Source: Panaeolus papilionaceus
Taxonomy: Eukaryota; Basidiomycota; Agaricomycetes; Agaricales
Assembly (NCBI GenBank): GCA_015501605.1
Contig: JADNRZ010000002.1
Span: 1,116,001 to 1,180,000, forward strand
Reading direction: 5' to 3'
DNA length: 64,000 nucleotides
In this document: positions 48,059-60,818 of the stretch, piece after piece
How the letters are laid out: the number at the start of each line of letters is the position of its first letter
Position numbering within the stretch: the stretch's first letter is position 1
The notes under the pieces: model-generated
Databases searched by the model: none
What the model was told of the DNA's origin: nothing
Seen by the model: only the letters and a program-made list of their open reading frames with translations
Program-made: the position numbers and the translations under genes

Positions 48059-48449
48059 TGAAGACTTCAAAGCAAAGCAGAACGTTGAAAATGAGAAGGT
48101 TGGAATGTGATCGTGTCAGCCCACCGTGTCACGCAAACATGTACATACGAGAAACCCCTATCTTGGGAGATGCCATTACATTGAGATCTATTTCTGCTGA
48201 ACCTAACATAAGACGTACTATATGTGAGTTATCCTTCATGAAACGCGTCTATTTGTGTAGAATCCGATACTTATATGAACGTCTTCGGCAAGGACGAAGA
48301 TGTTTAAACCGGGTGGGTCACAGGTCCATGTGAATAATAATGTCCTTGAAGACTCGGAAGACTCTTGTAAGCAATCATCATCATCACCCTTAACTTTTAA
48401 CCTTGACGTGCTACAAAGCAGAACGGTGCGCTGAGTATCGTTTCTTGAT
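48059..48449. promoter_or_regulatory. Divergent promoter, E2 gene and isocitrate lyase
   Basis: A compact 391-base region that must hold both promoters. No distinct operator-like motif was recognised. Confidence 0.4.
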
Positions 48450-50747
48450 ATGCTGCAACTACGAACGACCTCAAGGTTGTATTCCTTGACTAAGTTAGCT
48501 CGGACCATGTCCTCTGAGGCATCCGCGCTTCCTCTCCAACCTCCCTCTATGGCAGAGGAAGATGCGCAATTCCAAGCCCGCGTTAAGGACATGGAGGCAT
48601 TCTTCGCCCAGCCCCGCTTCAAAGGAATCAAACGCCCATATTCTGCTGCTTCTGTAGCGACCAAGCAAGGATCTCTACCTGTGACACCACTTCCTTCTTC
48701 CTTCTTGGCCGACAAACTGCATGCATTGCTCGATAAAGCAGCCAAGGAAGGCAAACCTGTTCATACTATGGGAGCCATAGACCCCGTACAGATGACTCAG
48801 ATGGCCCGAAACCAGGAAGTTGTCTATGTGTCGGGTTGGGCAGCTTCCAGTGTGTTAACCACTGGCAACAACGAAGTCGGCCCGGATCTCGGGTGAGCCC
48901 CTACCAGCGCATTATCATTCGTCGAGAATTAAGGACTTTTTTTTTTTGTAGTGATTATCCATACACTACGGTCCCAAACCAAGTGCATCGTATCTTCCGG
49001 GCTCAACAGTTGCACGACAAGAAGCATTACGATGAACGGATGTCTGCTACACCTGAGCAGCGCGCCAAGATGCCATATACCGACTACCTACGCCCAATTA
49101 TTGCCGACGGTGACACAGGGTACGAACGGCGCAGTTGTTGTTGATGATGTTCTCATACCACGTCTGTAGACACGGAGGTTTATCAGCTGTCATGAAGCTC
49201 ATTAAACTGTTTGCTGAGTCGGTAAGCATCATTGATTACCCAAGGGTGCTAAAATAACAAAATTTCATCACAGGGTGCATCTGCTATTCACCTTGAAGAC
49301 CAGCTTCATGGAGGCAAAAAGGTAGCATATTTTATTGTCTTTGATATTACGATACCGATTATTATACAGTGTGGACACCTTGGTGGAAAGGTTTTGGTTC
49401 CAACTTCGACACACATCTCCCGTCTCATTGCCTCTCGCTTCCAATTGGACCTGATGAAGTCCACTATGTTATTGATCGCTCGGACTGACTCTGAATCTGG
49501 AAAACTTATTTCATCTAATGTCGACATCGCCGACCACGAATTTATTGTTGGAACGACAACCAAGAGCTCAACGTCACTGGCACAAACTCTGTCCGATGCC
49601 GAGGCACGGGGTGCTTCTGGAGCGGAAGTTGATCAGTTGGAAAAGGAATGGACAGAACGACATGAAATGTGCACTTTCAATCAAGGTTCGCTTCTTGATG
49701 TTTGCTTTATATGAACATCCTCACCTAACGCTTTGTTTATTCGTTAGCTGTCGAAAGGGCAGTCCAGCGTTCAAGCCTTCAGGACAAGGAGGGAAGCTAC
49801 AACAAGTATCTGGAAGCCGCAGCGGGTCAGTCGAACGCTGTTGCTCGGGCTGCTGCTAAGGAAATTGTTGGTGAAGACATCTTCTGGGACTGGGATGGTA
49901 AGACGTCATCAATGCATTTTATATTTACTTTTTTCGCTAAATAGTCTACAGCCCCGCGAACTCGTGAAGGGTATTACCACTATACTGGTGGTGTAGAGGC
50001 TGCCATCAAGCGAACCAAGGCATTTGCACCATATGCTGACATGCTCTGGCTAGAAACCAAATCGCCCGACGTGAAACAAGCTCAATACTTTTCAGGAAAA
50101 ATCAGGGAAGAGCACCCTAGCAAGTGAGTTGCCTGATGCTGAGTCTCAAGTGTCTTTAAACCTCATACGATTTTTAGATGGTTTGTTTATAATCTGAGCC
50201 CCAGTTTCAACTGGTCGCAGCATGGGTTCGATAGTAAGGTACCCACTTGATATCTTTACGTCTACTAACAATATCTGTAAAGACACCGCGCTGAAAAGCT
50301 TCATCTGGGACTTGGCCAAAGAGGGGTATGTTACGTCTAAGGATACCCATCCCACTGTCATTCATCGTTCTATTGTGTAGCTTTGTTCTACAGCTTATCT
50401 CTCTCGCTGGGTTGCATAGCAATGCCGTTACGACAGGTGCGCACGTTCGAACCCTGTTAGACCTCCGTTGACATTGATCTCGCGTTGCAGCCGAACTATC
50501 TTCGAGATTTAAAGACGACGGAATGCTTGCATACGTCGAGCTCATTCAACGAAAAGAAAAGGAGATCGGCTGTGACGTCCTTACACATCAGAAATGGTAC
50601 TTATCTTTGCTTTGAGTAGATTGAACATGTGCTGAAGTTTTTCGCAGGAGCGGCGCCAACTATATCGATAAGATTTTATCTACTGTATCTTCAGGGTCCT
50701 CCAGCACGTCGGCTGTCGGCAAAGATTCCACAGAACATACTTTCTGA
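48450..50747 (+). CDS. Isocitrate lyase (glyoxylate cycle)
   Basis: About 12 exons give roughly 550-570 residues depending on the start. The enzyme splits isocitrate into succinate and glyoxylate, allowing growth on acetate, ethanol and fatty acids; it is usually peroxisomal or cytosolic. Motifs are [55 protein letters not shown] with the catalytic Cys of KKCGH, and [13 protein letters not shown]. The KKCGH motif is itself split by an intron (49322-49369) between KK and CGH. The first ATG gives an Arg/Ser/Leu-rich extension ([19 protein letters not shown]). The second ATG, at 48507, gives [19 protein letters not shown], the more usual beginning. The extension resembles a mitochondrial presequence, and 2-methylisocitrate lyase is the related mitochondrial enzyme. 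The KKCGH core with HLEDQ favours isocitrate lyase, but the alternative remains. The C-terminus ends in STEHTF without a clear SKL-type signal. Confidence 0.9.
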
Positions 50748-51111
50748 TGCGTTAAATCTTGAGTTTGGCATCGTGGTATACTCGTGTATTTAGAATTACC
50801 TAGGAAATAAAATATATTTTTCTGTAAATAATGAGTACTTGAGAGATAAAAATACTTTTCATGTGTGGATTTCATACGTTGATGATGTAATCTAATAAAA
50901 GTAGAGGGACTGATGACGCCGATATCCCGACATTCCAAATTAAGATCAAACAGCCATCATCTCTTGCGTTGGTTGGACAGACATAAACCCTTCACCATTC
51001 TTTACATATAGATAGCTATCATCTAATCTCAACAACTCTTGTTTTTAATCAAGATCACCGCAACCCGCACACTGTCATTTTCTTTATAACCGCACTTTCT
51101 CAAGAACAAAT
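50748..51111. other. Intergenic between isocitrate lyase and NTE1
   Basis: A 364-base gap with AT-rich DNA near 50800-50860, probably the end of one transcript and promoter of the next. No gene seen. Confidence 0.45.
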
Positions 51112-54100
51112 ATGGACCCCAACGTTATGCCAGACTCCACTGATCAGCATCCTCTTATTTCTCTCGTTTCCGCTTGTTTCTGGGTCATTTGTGCGTGTTC
51201 AAGCTGTTATAAGCATGTAGGATACTAATTCTCTCAATAGTATGGCTATTGTCATGGACAAAATCACTCGTCGCCTTCATCACCATATCCATACCCAAGT
51301 TCATCTATTCAGTTCTATCATATTCTATGACACTAACAGCAAGTGGTCCCAGAATTTGTTTTGCATTTCTGTACCTAATACACCTCTCTTCTCCAGCTGG
51401 GCTTTTGGAACTTCGCGATTCTCTTCATTTGTTCGGCAGTTGCACTCAACTACTGGATACGCTTTAAATACCTCAATGACTACATGCAACTTAAGGAACC
51501 TCCCTTGGTCAAACCGGATGTCAACGAGTTACATCCAGACGTGAACTCTGGTATGTATGCTTACTTTTGTAGTGTATATGATATAGCTGACAGCCACACT
51601 TCAAGACCCTCCTCCGGCATTCCACAATTATCTTGACGACTTTCTGCAAGCCGTCAGAGTTTTCGGCTTTGTGAGTCTCTCCTCTTTAGTTTTTGAATCT
51701 AAAATGCTCACACCCACTTTCTAGCTGGAAAAACCAGTGTGTTTAAATTCAATGTTCAAGGAACACGGCTCTAATATTCTCAACTTAGGTCTTCCATGAA
51801 TTGGCCCGCCATCTTCAAACTCGGAGACTTATTGCGGGGGATACCTTGTCACTTGACCAAGACAAAAGTTTCTATTGCGTCGTGGATGGAACCGTTCAGG
51901 TTTTTGCACAGACTGGCCAGTCTCCTGAGTTTCAGCAGAGTTTGTGGGACGATGAGGACATGAATGGCTATCAACTGCTGAACGAAGTGGGCAGTGGAGG
52001 GACTCTATCTAGTCTATTCACTATTCTTAGCCTCTTTACGGAAGATGTTCAGATGAGCTGGCAGGATGAGTATCCGGATGTGTCCTCCGACGACAGTCAT
52101 ATATTCAATGAAACAGGCACTGCGTCCCCTCCTCACATGAGAAGGAAACGTTCTAACTCTGACGTTTTGGCTGAAGAGCCGCAGTCGATCAATAGTCAGC
52201 AAAGATCGGGATCGAGGCGCTCCTCCATCTCTTCATCAACTTCTACCATCAATCCTCGTGGCTATAAATCACCATCTAGGGCAGACTCATCTTCACCCAC
52301 TCAGGACTACGACACCCCGAGCGCTTCCGTCTTTGACAGGCCACCACCAAAACGGCGTCCCACTCAAACACATCGTGGAGTTGTTGCTCGAGCCGCCGTA
52401 GACAGCACATTGGCCGTAATACCAGCGGAAGCTTTCCGTCGTCTCACTAAGAAATACCCAAAAGCGACTGGTCATATTGTGCAAGGTCTGATTAAATTCA
52501 TCGCAGATACATGATTACAAGCTGACCATTTTCCACAGTTATCCTGACCAGATTTTCTAGAGTTACGTTCAATGCAGCGCACAAGTATCTCGGTTTGACA
52601 CGGGAAGTCTTACGAACGGAGAAAGCCATCAACGACATTGCCTGCCACCCTCTTCCGGCGTCTTTCTACGAAGGTGGTGGTTTGCAGCAGCTCAGGCATC
52701 GCTTCGATGGAACAGGCAGCACCACTTCTGATTCAGAGTCCGATTATTTCACCATCCCAAGTTCAGCGACCTTATCCCCACTGCCAACAAAATCAGCATC
52801 TAGCGCTTCTTCCAGTACCTCGCTAGGAAAGACTACAGACAGATCAAGCACCGCCGATTCATATAAGTCCAACTCAGCCAACCACCCCTTTGCCAAACGC
52901 TCTCGTAATTCTGTCCAGGCTGGTGACTTGCTAGTTTCCAAAGGCTCCAATGACCCCTTCAGACCACTTACTCGCACCTTCAGTGTGCTCCAAACTCCTA
53001 GGATCAGCCAACCATACCTGGACATCGATATTGGGAGATCTTCCAGCAGAGAAAGGGCTGCTCGTTGGTCGGGTGATGACTTCGATCTCAGGGAGGAAGT
53101 CATGTCGTGCATAGCAAAGTCAATTGGGTTGTTACAACCACCTCTTAGTGGCAGTGGCTCTGTGGAGGACCTGCCTTCCTCGACTATGTCCGACCGTCGA
53201 CCATCTAACCAATTTGATTCACCATTTGGCTCCCTGTCGTTGCTCGACTTGGGCGACGATGTGTCAAGTATGACTGGGGCCTCATCCATTACGTCGTCTG
53301 GTCAGCAGCTGAAGGGCTTGGACAATGAAGTTGAGATTCTCTTCTACGCAGCTGGAACAACATTGGCAAAGGCAGGAGAGGCAAGCACAGGTGTGTTACA
53401 TTGCTTCGGGTGTCGTTGTAACCATCGTTCATACCTTTATTCTCCCAGGCCTTTTCTATGTCATTGACGGGTTTTTGGATATCCTCTTGCCAACTCCAGC
53501 ACCTCCCAAACAACCAGCCAGTGCAAAAAGCCCAATATCCCGAGCCGAAAGTCTTGAATCTGAGCCGACCCGCCCAATCCACCCTGAAGAACAGCCACAA
53601 GATGACATACATCGTAAACTTTTGTTCACCGTCAAGCCTGGCGGAATTGCTGGATATCTAGGTAAGCTTGTGTAGTACCAATAGGCACATAACCTTAACG
53701 CGTCTATCTCAGCATCTCTATGCAATACCGCATCCTATGTCGATATTACGGCCAAGACTGACACCTATGTTGGTTTCCTTCCCCTCCCCGCACTCGAAAG
53801 GATCCTGGAGAAAAAACCTATTGTATTACTTACATTGGCCAAGCGCTTGATCTCCATGCTATCACCTCTAGGTACGCCATACCGCGGACTCTAACGGACT
53901 GTATGCGCTAACATATGTCATCTAGTGTTGCATATCGATGCCTCTCTGGACTGGATGCAAGTTAACGCTGGTCAGGTGCTCTGGAGGCCTCAAGACGCTA
54001 GCGACAGCTTTTACATCGTCATCAACGGTCGTCTACGGGCCATCGAGGAGGCGGAAGACGGTGCTGTTACGATTGTAGGGGAATACGGTCAAGGGGAAAC

Positions 54101-56583
54101 CGTTGGTGAACTAGATGTAATCACAAGCTCTCCACGAAGAAACACAGTCCACGCCATCCGTGATACTGAACTTATTCGCATGCCCAAAACATTATTCAAT
54201 GCCATCTCTGCCCGGAACCCTCAGACCACTGCCCAAATCCTTCGTATGATTGCCTCTCGTGTGCGGGATGAAGTAGACAGCTCGTCGGTTGGACAAAAAC
54301 GAAACGCCGGGTCAGAGTTGGGCTACAACAACACCAATTTGAAAACAGTGGCCGTCTTGCCGGTTTCTCGTAATGTACCAGTGGAAGCATTTTCTAGGAA
54401 GCTACAAACTGCCCTGGACGGGATTGGTGCGAACACACTTTACTTGAATCAAGCTGTCATTTCCAGTCAGCTTGGAAAGCATGCATTTACTCGCATGGGA
54501 AAACTCAAGGTGAACATTTTGAAGTATTGTCATGCCGAGTCGGACGTTTTCTGACATAGGGTTGTAATGATAGTCAGCAGGATGGCTCGCGGACCAGGAA
54601 CAGAGATACCACACCGTGCTTTATGTCGCCGATGCGCCCGTAAACAGTTCTTGGACACAGACTTGCATTCGTCAAGCAGATTGCGTGATGGTCGTTGGGA
54701 TGGGCGACGATCCATCTATCGGAGAGTACGAACGCCTGCTTCTATCTATGAAAACAACAGCTCGAAAGGAACTTGTGTTACTTCATCCCGACCGGTCCGT
54801 AACTCCTGGTTCGACACGGGAATGGTTGAGGAATCGTCCTTGGGTCCATCAACATATACATGTCGAGTTACCTGTGCGTGTTTCGAGATCGTCTGGAGAG
54901 TACCATCTGACTATAACTTTCTGTTTCCGTAGGGTCTTGTCCTGCCTATCCCCAAAGCCGTCGTTCCCAAGGATCCAGATGCAGTAACAGCCCTGAAGAA
55001 TCTGAAAGATAAAGTTCAGAACGAGATCCAGAAATACCGTGGAAATGCTGCCGACGTTAGACCCCAGCGTCAGCCGCAGGCCAGTGACTTCTCAAGACTT
55101 GCCAGGCGTATCTGTGGCAAATCTATTGGTCTCGTACTTGGTGGGGGTGGAGCGCGTGGTATGGCACACTTGGTGGGTTCTCGTTCTGGATGAATTAAAG
55201 TGTTGTAAATTAAAGTACCCCTGCAGGGTTTAATTCGTGCATTGGAAGAGTATGGGATTCCGATTGACCATATCGCAGGTAGGCAGTTACTTTGTTCGTG
55301 TCGACATGGCTCTTATCTCATGATCAATCAGGCACTAGCATTGGAGCATTTGTTGGTGGGCTCTATGCGCGTGAAGGTGACCTCATCTCCAGCACGGGCA
55401 GAGCGAAACAATTCAGTGGCCGCATGGGTAATATTTGGCGCATATTGTCTGACGTTACCTACCCCATTGTTGCTTACACTACGGTGAGCTCATTTCCTGC
55501 CGTTGCAGTGTTGTTTAACTGACAGTGTATGATAGGGACATGAGTTCAACCGTTCTCTTTACAAGGTTGGTGGACCAACTCCTGGCTCCGCTGCGTATTT
55601 GTAGTCTGACGCGTTAACAGGCATTTTATGGTCTTCACATCGAAGACATGTGGCTCCCATACTTTTGCAACACAACGAACATCATCACCTCGCGTATGGA
55701 AATTCATGAAACTGGTTACGCTTGGAGATATATCCGTGGGTTGTTTATGATGTTCAGAATGTCCTGTATTGATTTCTTGTAACTAGGCGCGTCGATGACG
55801 TTAGTTGGTCTTCTTCCTCCGCTATGCGACAATGGTCATCTCTTAGTTGATGGAGGCTACAGTAAGTCCACCTTTTATGATTACAAGTTATAAAAACATG
55901 CTAACAGCTGGACAGTTGACAATTTACCGGTATGCAGTTCACATATGAGGCGATGCTTCATTTTATTGATTAACGCGTGTAGGTCAGCGCAATGAGTTCC
56001 AGGGGAGCAAGCACCATCTTCGCCTGCGACGTGGGATCAGTAGGTGTAATCATACCGTCTTTGCATAGATTGCTAACAGTTGTTGGATAGATCGATGACA
56101 ACTCGCCCAGAAATTTTGGTGACACGATCTCTGGATGGTGGCTTTTGATCAACAGGTGGAATCCTTTCTCCAATGCCAGACACGTCCCTGCCATCACGGA
56201 AATACAGAGCCGACTTGCCTAGTGCGTATTGTCAAGTTTGTTGATTGTTCTCATATTTAGAGATTTGCTATGCAGCGTGTCGAGTGTTAATACACTAGAG
56301 GAGGCGAAGGTCGCCAAGAACTGCCTTTACATCCAGATGCCAGTGCAAGAGGTAATCCTTCAACTTTTGGTTGTTTGAATTTAGTACTGACAAGCTTTTT
56401 CAGTATGGCACCCTTCAATTTGGCAAATTCGAAGAGCTGACCAAGAAGGGATATCACGCCGCAATGGATATTCTGGAGAAATTCGAGGAGGAGGGAAGGC
56501 TACCACAGTCATTGATTGGAGGAAAGGATGCACAGTCCTCAGGGAAAAAGAAAGGGAGGAGTGCGCGCCGGAATTCCATTTAA
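51112..56583 (+). CDS. NTE1: Lysophospholipase NTE1 (patatin-like phospholipase of the ER)
   Basis: About 20 exons encode close to 1480 residues. The N-terminus has two membrane helices (exons 51112-51190 and 51241-51338, then 51397-51550, containing [12 protein letters not shown]). Cyclic-nucleotide-binding-like domains follow ([18 protein letters not shown], then [31 protein letters not shown]). The patatin domain contains the oxyanion loop GGGGARGM, the nucleophile elbow [10 protein letters not shown] with the catalytic Ser, and DGGY with the catalytic Asp. NTE1 deacylates phosphatidylcholine and lysophosphatidylcholine at the ER membrane. Two features of the splicing stand out. The intron 51339-51396 has a GC donor (GCAAGT). 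A 12-base exon at 51725-51736 (LEKP) is needed to keep the conserved sequence. The Ser-rich region between the nucleotide-binding domains (52130-52340 and 52740-53000) is probably regulatory. Length fits the family. Confidence 0.93.
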
Positions 56584-56932
56584 TTGGGTCCCAGACCAGG
56601 AGCATTATAATTTATATGGAGCATAAAATTAAATTTACTCGATGCACATACATATCATTCAAGTATCACAACAATCACATCTATTATATACATTGGCATG
56701 TTTAACTTAACCTTAGTCGAATAAATTACACATTCAAGAGGTTCAACAGATCTGGAATTTGGAGGTCAGTTGGGTCAGTTCAAGTTGTGTGACGCCGACT
56801 CAGGGGCTGGAGTCACTATTTTGGAAATACTGATTGGCAGTTCGTTTATTCGAACTCTCCACCAATCTCTGCCATTCTTAAGTCGTCGCCCAAAGCCTAC
56901 ACCCTAACCACATCCGTGTTACTGACTCAAGC
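56584..56932. other. Intergenic between NTE1 and Vps33
   Basis: About 350 bases, AT-rich on the left. No gene seen. Confidence 0.45.
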
Positions 56933-59663
56933 ATGCCTGAGAATGAAGCTTCTTCAAAAGAACCTAGGTTAGATGTCAACGTACTTAAGGACATAGCAAA
57001 AAAGGACCTCGTTGACGCTTTGAATTCCGCAAGTCGCGTCATGATCCTGATGTTATGACATACTGAGCTATCGGTGCAGGTTAACGGAGCAAAGACTCTC
57101 GTTCTTGACGTATCTCTGGCTGGGCCATTAGGACTCGTTACTGAAGTGTCGTTGTTGAAGGTGCGTATTATATAGGCTGGGGCCCTGAACATCCTGGCTC
57201 ATCTTGTTGTTTCCTGCCCAGCATCATGGTGTGGACAAGATGTTTTGGCTCGAAGCGGGACCATTAACCTCATCTACCACGAGTATTATCTATCTCTGTC
57301 GGCCGCAAATCAAGAATGTGAAAATCATTGCAGGTATGTTCACTTGTGGGCGTCCAATACCTTGCTTGACCATGCTCAAGATCAAATCAAGAGACACGCA
57401 AAGGAATCACGGAAGCATAACTACACCCTCCTCCTTGTCCCACGGATATCTACTTTGGTCTCTCGTATTTTAGAAGAGGAGGGTGTCCTTGGGGATGTAT
57501 CCATTTCGTCATATAACCTGCAGTTCATTCCAATCGCCGAGGATGTCGTTTCTCTTGAACATGAGAACGCGCTCAGGGAACTTTGGGTTGTGAGTGAGGA
57601 TGTTTGCGATTCTGGTTAAAAATGCGCATGCTGATCCCTGCTTTGTTCCATAGGATGGAGACCAGACTGTCATATTTGATTCGGTCCAGGCATTGCTGAC
57701 GCTTCAGCAATTGTATGGGACATTCCCTCAGATTGTTGGTAAAGGTGACTATGCGCAGGTAAGTGGATGTTGTCATTGATTTTAAAAACAGAAACGATAA
57801 TCTAACCTGCTACAGAGACTTGCGTCCCTCCTCACGCGTCAGACCCCCAAGGCGCAAGCAGCAAGTTCACAATCCACGACGTCACCAAAGATTGATTCTT
57901 TAATAATATTGGACCGTAGAGCGGATATGATTACGCCGCTTTTGACACAGTTAACATACGAAGGCCTCGTGGATGAACTTATCGGCATTAAGAACTGTAA
58001 GTGATTTTTTTTTTCCAGGTTGGCAAAGATCGCAAGGGATTTTCTCTAATAATAAATACCAGCGCATGTGGAACTGCCATTATCTCTGTTGGCCCCCCCT
58101 ACGGCCGGACCCAATAACGCGGCCAGCAGCTCGACTTCTCCACCTCCTGCACCAGCTGCACAATTGATTTCGGTGAAAAAGGAAGCCAAGAAAAAGCACC
58201 ACTTGACCACTACCACTGATCCACTGTATGCGGAATTACGGGACTTAAACTTTTCACTTGTCGGCAAAAAACTGAACAAAGTCGCTCGTCGACTAGATGA
58301 AAACTACAAGGTGGGTCGTCGATTTCATTATGTGTGAGTGTACATATTAATGCCATCCCTTTATCCAGACAGATCTGCAGACCAAGACTGTCGCACAGCT
58401 CCGGGATTTCGTGGGCAAGCTCGGTGGGCTGCAGACAGAACATCAGGCTCTTCGCCTCCGTAAGTGGACAGATGGCAGACAGCTCATTCAATATTTCCAT
58501 CTACTAATAATATTCAATCCAGATACCGGCCTAACTGAACTGATAGTTCCGCTTACGAGAACCGATGTGTTCAATAAATCGCTCGAAATCCAACAGAGTA
58601 GGTTTCTCCCATGATTATCACAATTTGTACATTTGTACTCAAAACTTTTGAATAGACCTCCTCGCTTCATACGAGGTTACGGCCCAGCTAAATGCCATCG
58701 AGGACTTAATTGCTCAGGGTGCTGATATGCAAGTGGTTATCAGGCTCTTATGCCTTGCTAGTCTGACTGGAGGTGGCGTCAAGGCCAAGAACCTGGAAAA
58801 CATCAAGCGTGAGATCCTTCAGGTATGCCAGATTTAGGTTCAGCAGCACCTGAGTATCTGACAATTGTTTATTGATGGTTTCACGTATGGTAGGCGTACG
58901 GATATGAATATTTGCCATTGCTGCTTTCTTTAGCTGCCCCACCACTCGGTATTCTCCTGCCGAATCCTCTCCCACCAGCAATCTCTGGTGGATTGAAGTA
59001 TCCCTACACCAGTCTTCGCAAATCGCTGCGATTATTGATTGATGACAATGCAGAGGCACTGGAAGAGGTTGAAAACGACATAGCCTTCGTGTACTCCGGA
59101 TATGCTCCCATCAGCATTCGCCTAGTGCAATGTATTGCCCAAAAAGGAGGTGTACTGAGCAATCCTGCGGAGAAGGAACGAACCGGTGAAACGGCAAACA
59201 GCGGAGATGCAAAGAAAGGAAGCTTTGGAAAGGTGCAGGCGCATCCTATTGTAGGTTGGAAAGGATTTGAGGATGTGGTCGCTGCGATACCTGGACAAAC
59301 GGTAGAAGTAACACAAAAGACGGCGAACAATGTAGTCCCTCCAGTCGGTATGTATATATCACCCACTGATAAGTGTCCGTGGTTTACTAATGGGTCCAAT
59401 GGCGGGGAACTGCAGGGGCGTCACGCGATATGGCAACCACAACGGTGGTGTTTTTCTTGGGCGGCTGCACATATACCGAAATAGCAGCGCTTCGTTGGGT
59501 TGAACGTCAGAACAAAGGTAAAACAATCCTTTTTTGATGTTGATATGGAACAGAGACTGATTAAGATGTAGGGAGGAAATTCTTGATTGCAACGACGGGA
59601 ATCATCAGTGGTGCGAGTATTATTGAAGGCATCGCTGGGATCAACAGCAAAGGAAGTGGATGA
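56933..59663 (+). CDS. VPS33: Vacuolar sorting protein Vps33 (Sec1/Munc18 family, HOPS/CORVET)
   Basis: About 12 exons give roughly 640 residues. The start is MPENEASSKEPRLDVN, and the first exon ends at 57028. Family sequences include KTLVLDVSLAGPLGLVTEVS, HHGVDKMFWLEAGPL, IIYLCRPQIKNVKII, DQIKRHAKESRKHNYTLLLV, SYNLQFIPIAEDV, LIILDRRADMITPLLTQLTY and, at the end, VVFFLGGCTYTEIAALRW with RKFLIATTGIISG. Vps33 binds SNAREs and acts within the HOPS and CORVET tethering complexes in fusion at endosomes and vacuoles. The intron 57029-57079 begins with GC (GCAAGT) and is the only choice that keeps the frame (NS then VNGAK). An Ala/Pro/Ser-rich insertion with KKEAKKKHH lies at 58095-58200. Phase agreement and the C-terminal match make the family call firm. 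Confidence 0.92.
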
Positions 59664-60385
59664 AGATAATGAACCTGGGATAGCAGGTGACGAATTTGGA
59701 TTAAATACTTGGCTTACCGAGAGGAGCATATGGCTGGAGACACGATATTCTGTGTTTAGAAGGATGAATGATAACGTTAGATTATGACCGAGACAGGACA
59801 CGTTCCTGAGTTACGCGACGCGTTTGTTTTGTTTGGCCCGTTGCTCCGTTACTGAGACACCAGTCACCCTCGGAATGAAGATGGTTGAAGACGTTGTTGT
59901 CAGAAGTAGGATTCATGTCTCATAACATTGATAAAATAGTGTCCTTTTAAAAAGATTTAACAAAAGATGAAGAGAAGAGAAGAGAAAAAGAGATAAAATA
60001 CAAATAAAAACCGAAAATAATTGAATACTGTGACATGTTTAGAGTGGCTGGAGTCCACGATTTACGATCGAAGCCCTGTCATTTGAATGCCCTCGTAAGT
60101 ATAAGTTCCGTCAAGTTGAACCAAAGTCCATTGCTGAACCTTTTTTTCCTTCCACCCACTTTCTCCAATCCTTCCCTCCCACTTCGAATCTCAAGTTTCC
60201 CTCCTTCACTCTGTAAGTATATTTTTTTAATTCATTTTTCTGTTTTCTAGCAATGTTTATTGACCTGTTATTCTCTTTTATTTTCAACAGTCTAACCCTT
60301 CGAGCGAAACAATACACGCTTGCGTCGACACATCGAGCTCTCACTTCGAACCAAAACCACAACCTTTCTTTCATCTATAAAATCA
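59664..60385. other. Intergenic with T-rich leader region
   Basis: No gene is supported. The right half is T/C-rich on the plus strand and is probably the promoter and 5' leader of the small YABBY-like gene. A GT-AG leader intron between about 60212 and 60290 is possible. Confidence 0.45.
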
Positions 60386-60818
60386 ATGGCCCCACGTACC
60401 GCAAAAGCTGCAGCGGCTGAGAAGCCTGTAAAAAAGAGTCAGTCTCCTCACCCTCGATCCCCTTCGATGTTCTAATTTGGGCCTTCGCTTGTTAGCAAAG
60501 TCCACCGGAGGCGGCGGTGCCAAGAAAAAACTCTCAGCGTTCAACAAATTCATGGTACGTGCGCTTTTCGCCTCGTTTTATTGCCGCGCAAGGCATCTCA
60601 TGCTCACGGCTATTCTTATCATCATGCAGCAAACTGAGATGGCTCGACTCAAGGAAGAGGAACCCGATATGCAACATAAGGATAGGTACGTAACGCCTCC
60701 CATCTGGCCTGGAACATCGAAGATCAATAAATAACTAATCAATAATTCCGCGTTTGGTAGGTTCAAACTCGCGACATCCAACTGGAAGACTTCAAAGTCC
60801 AATCCCAAGGCTTCCTAA
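60386..60818 (+). CDS. Small YABBY/HMG-like protein
   Basis: Four short exons (60386-60437, 60496-60554, 60630-60685, 60761-60818) give 74 residues. After a basic Ala/Lys-rich start (MAPRTAKAAAAEKPVKK) comes KLSAFNKFMQTEMARLKEEE, then DMQHKDRFKLATSNWKTS. This is the HMG-box-like half of the plant YABBY domain, found alone in small fungal proteins. In plants the domain binds DNA; in fungi the role is unknown, and a small nuclear protein is likely. No zinc-finger part is present. It was too short in each exon for simple ORF calling, but junction phases agree throughout. Confidence 0.85.
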
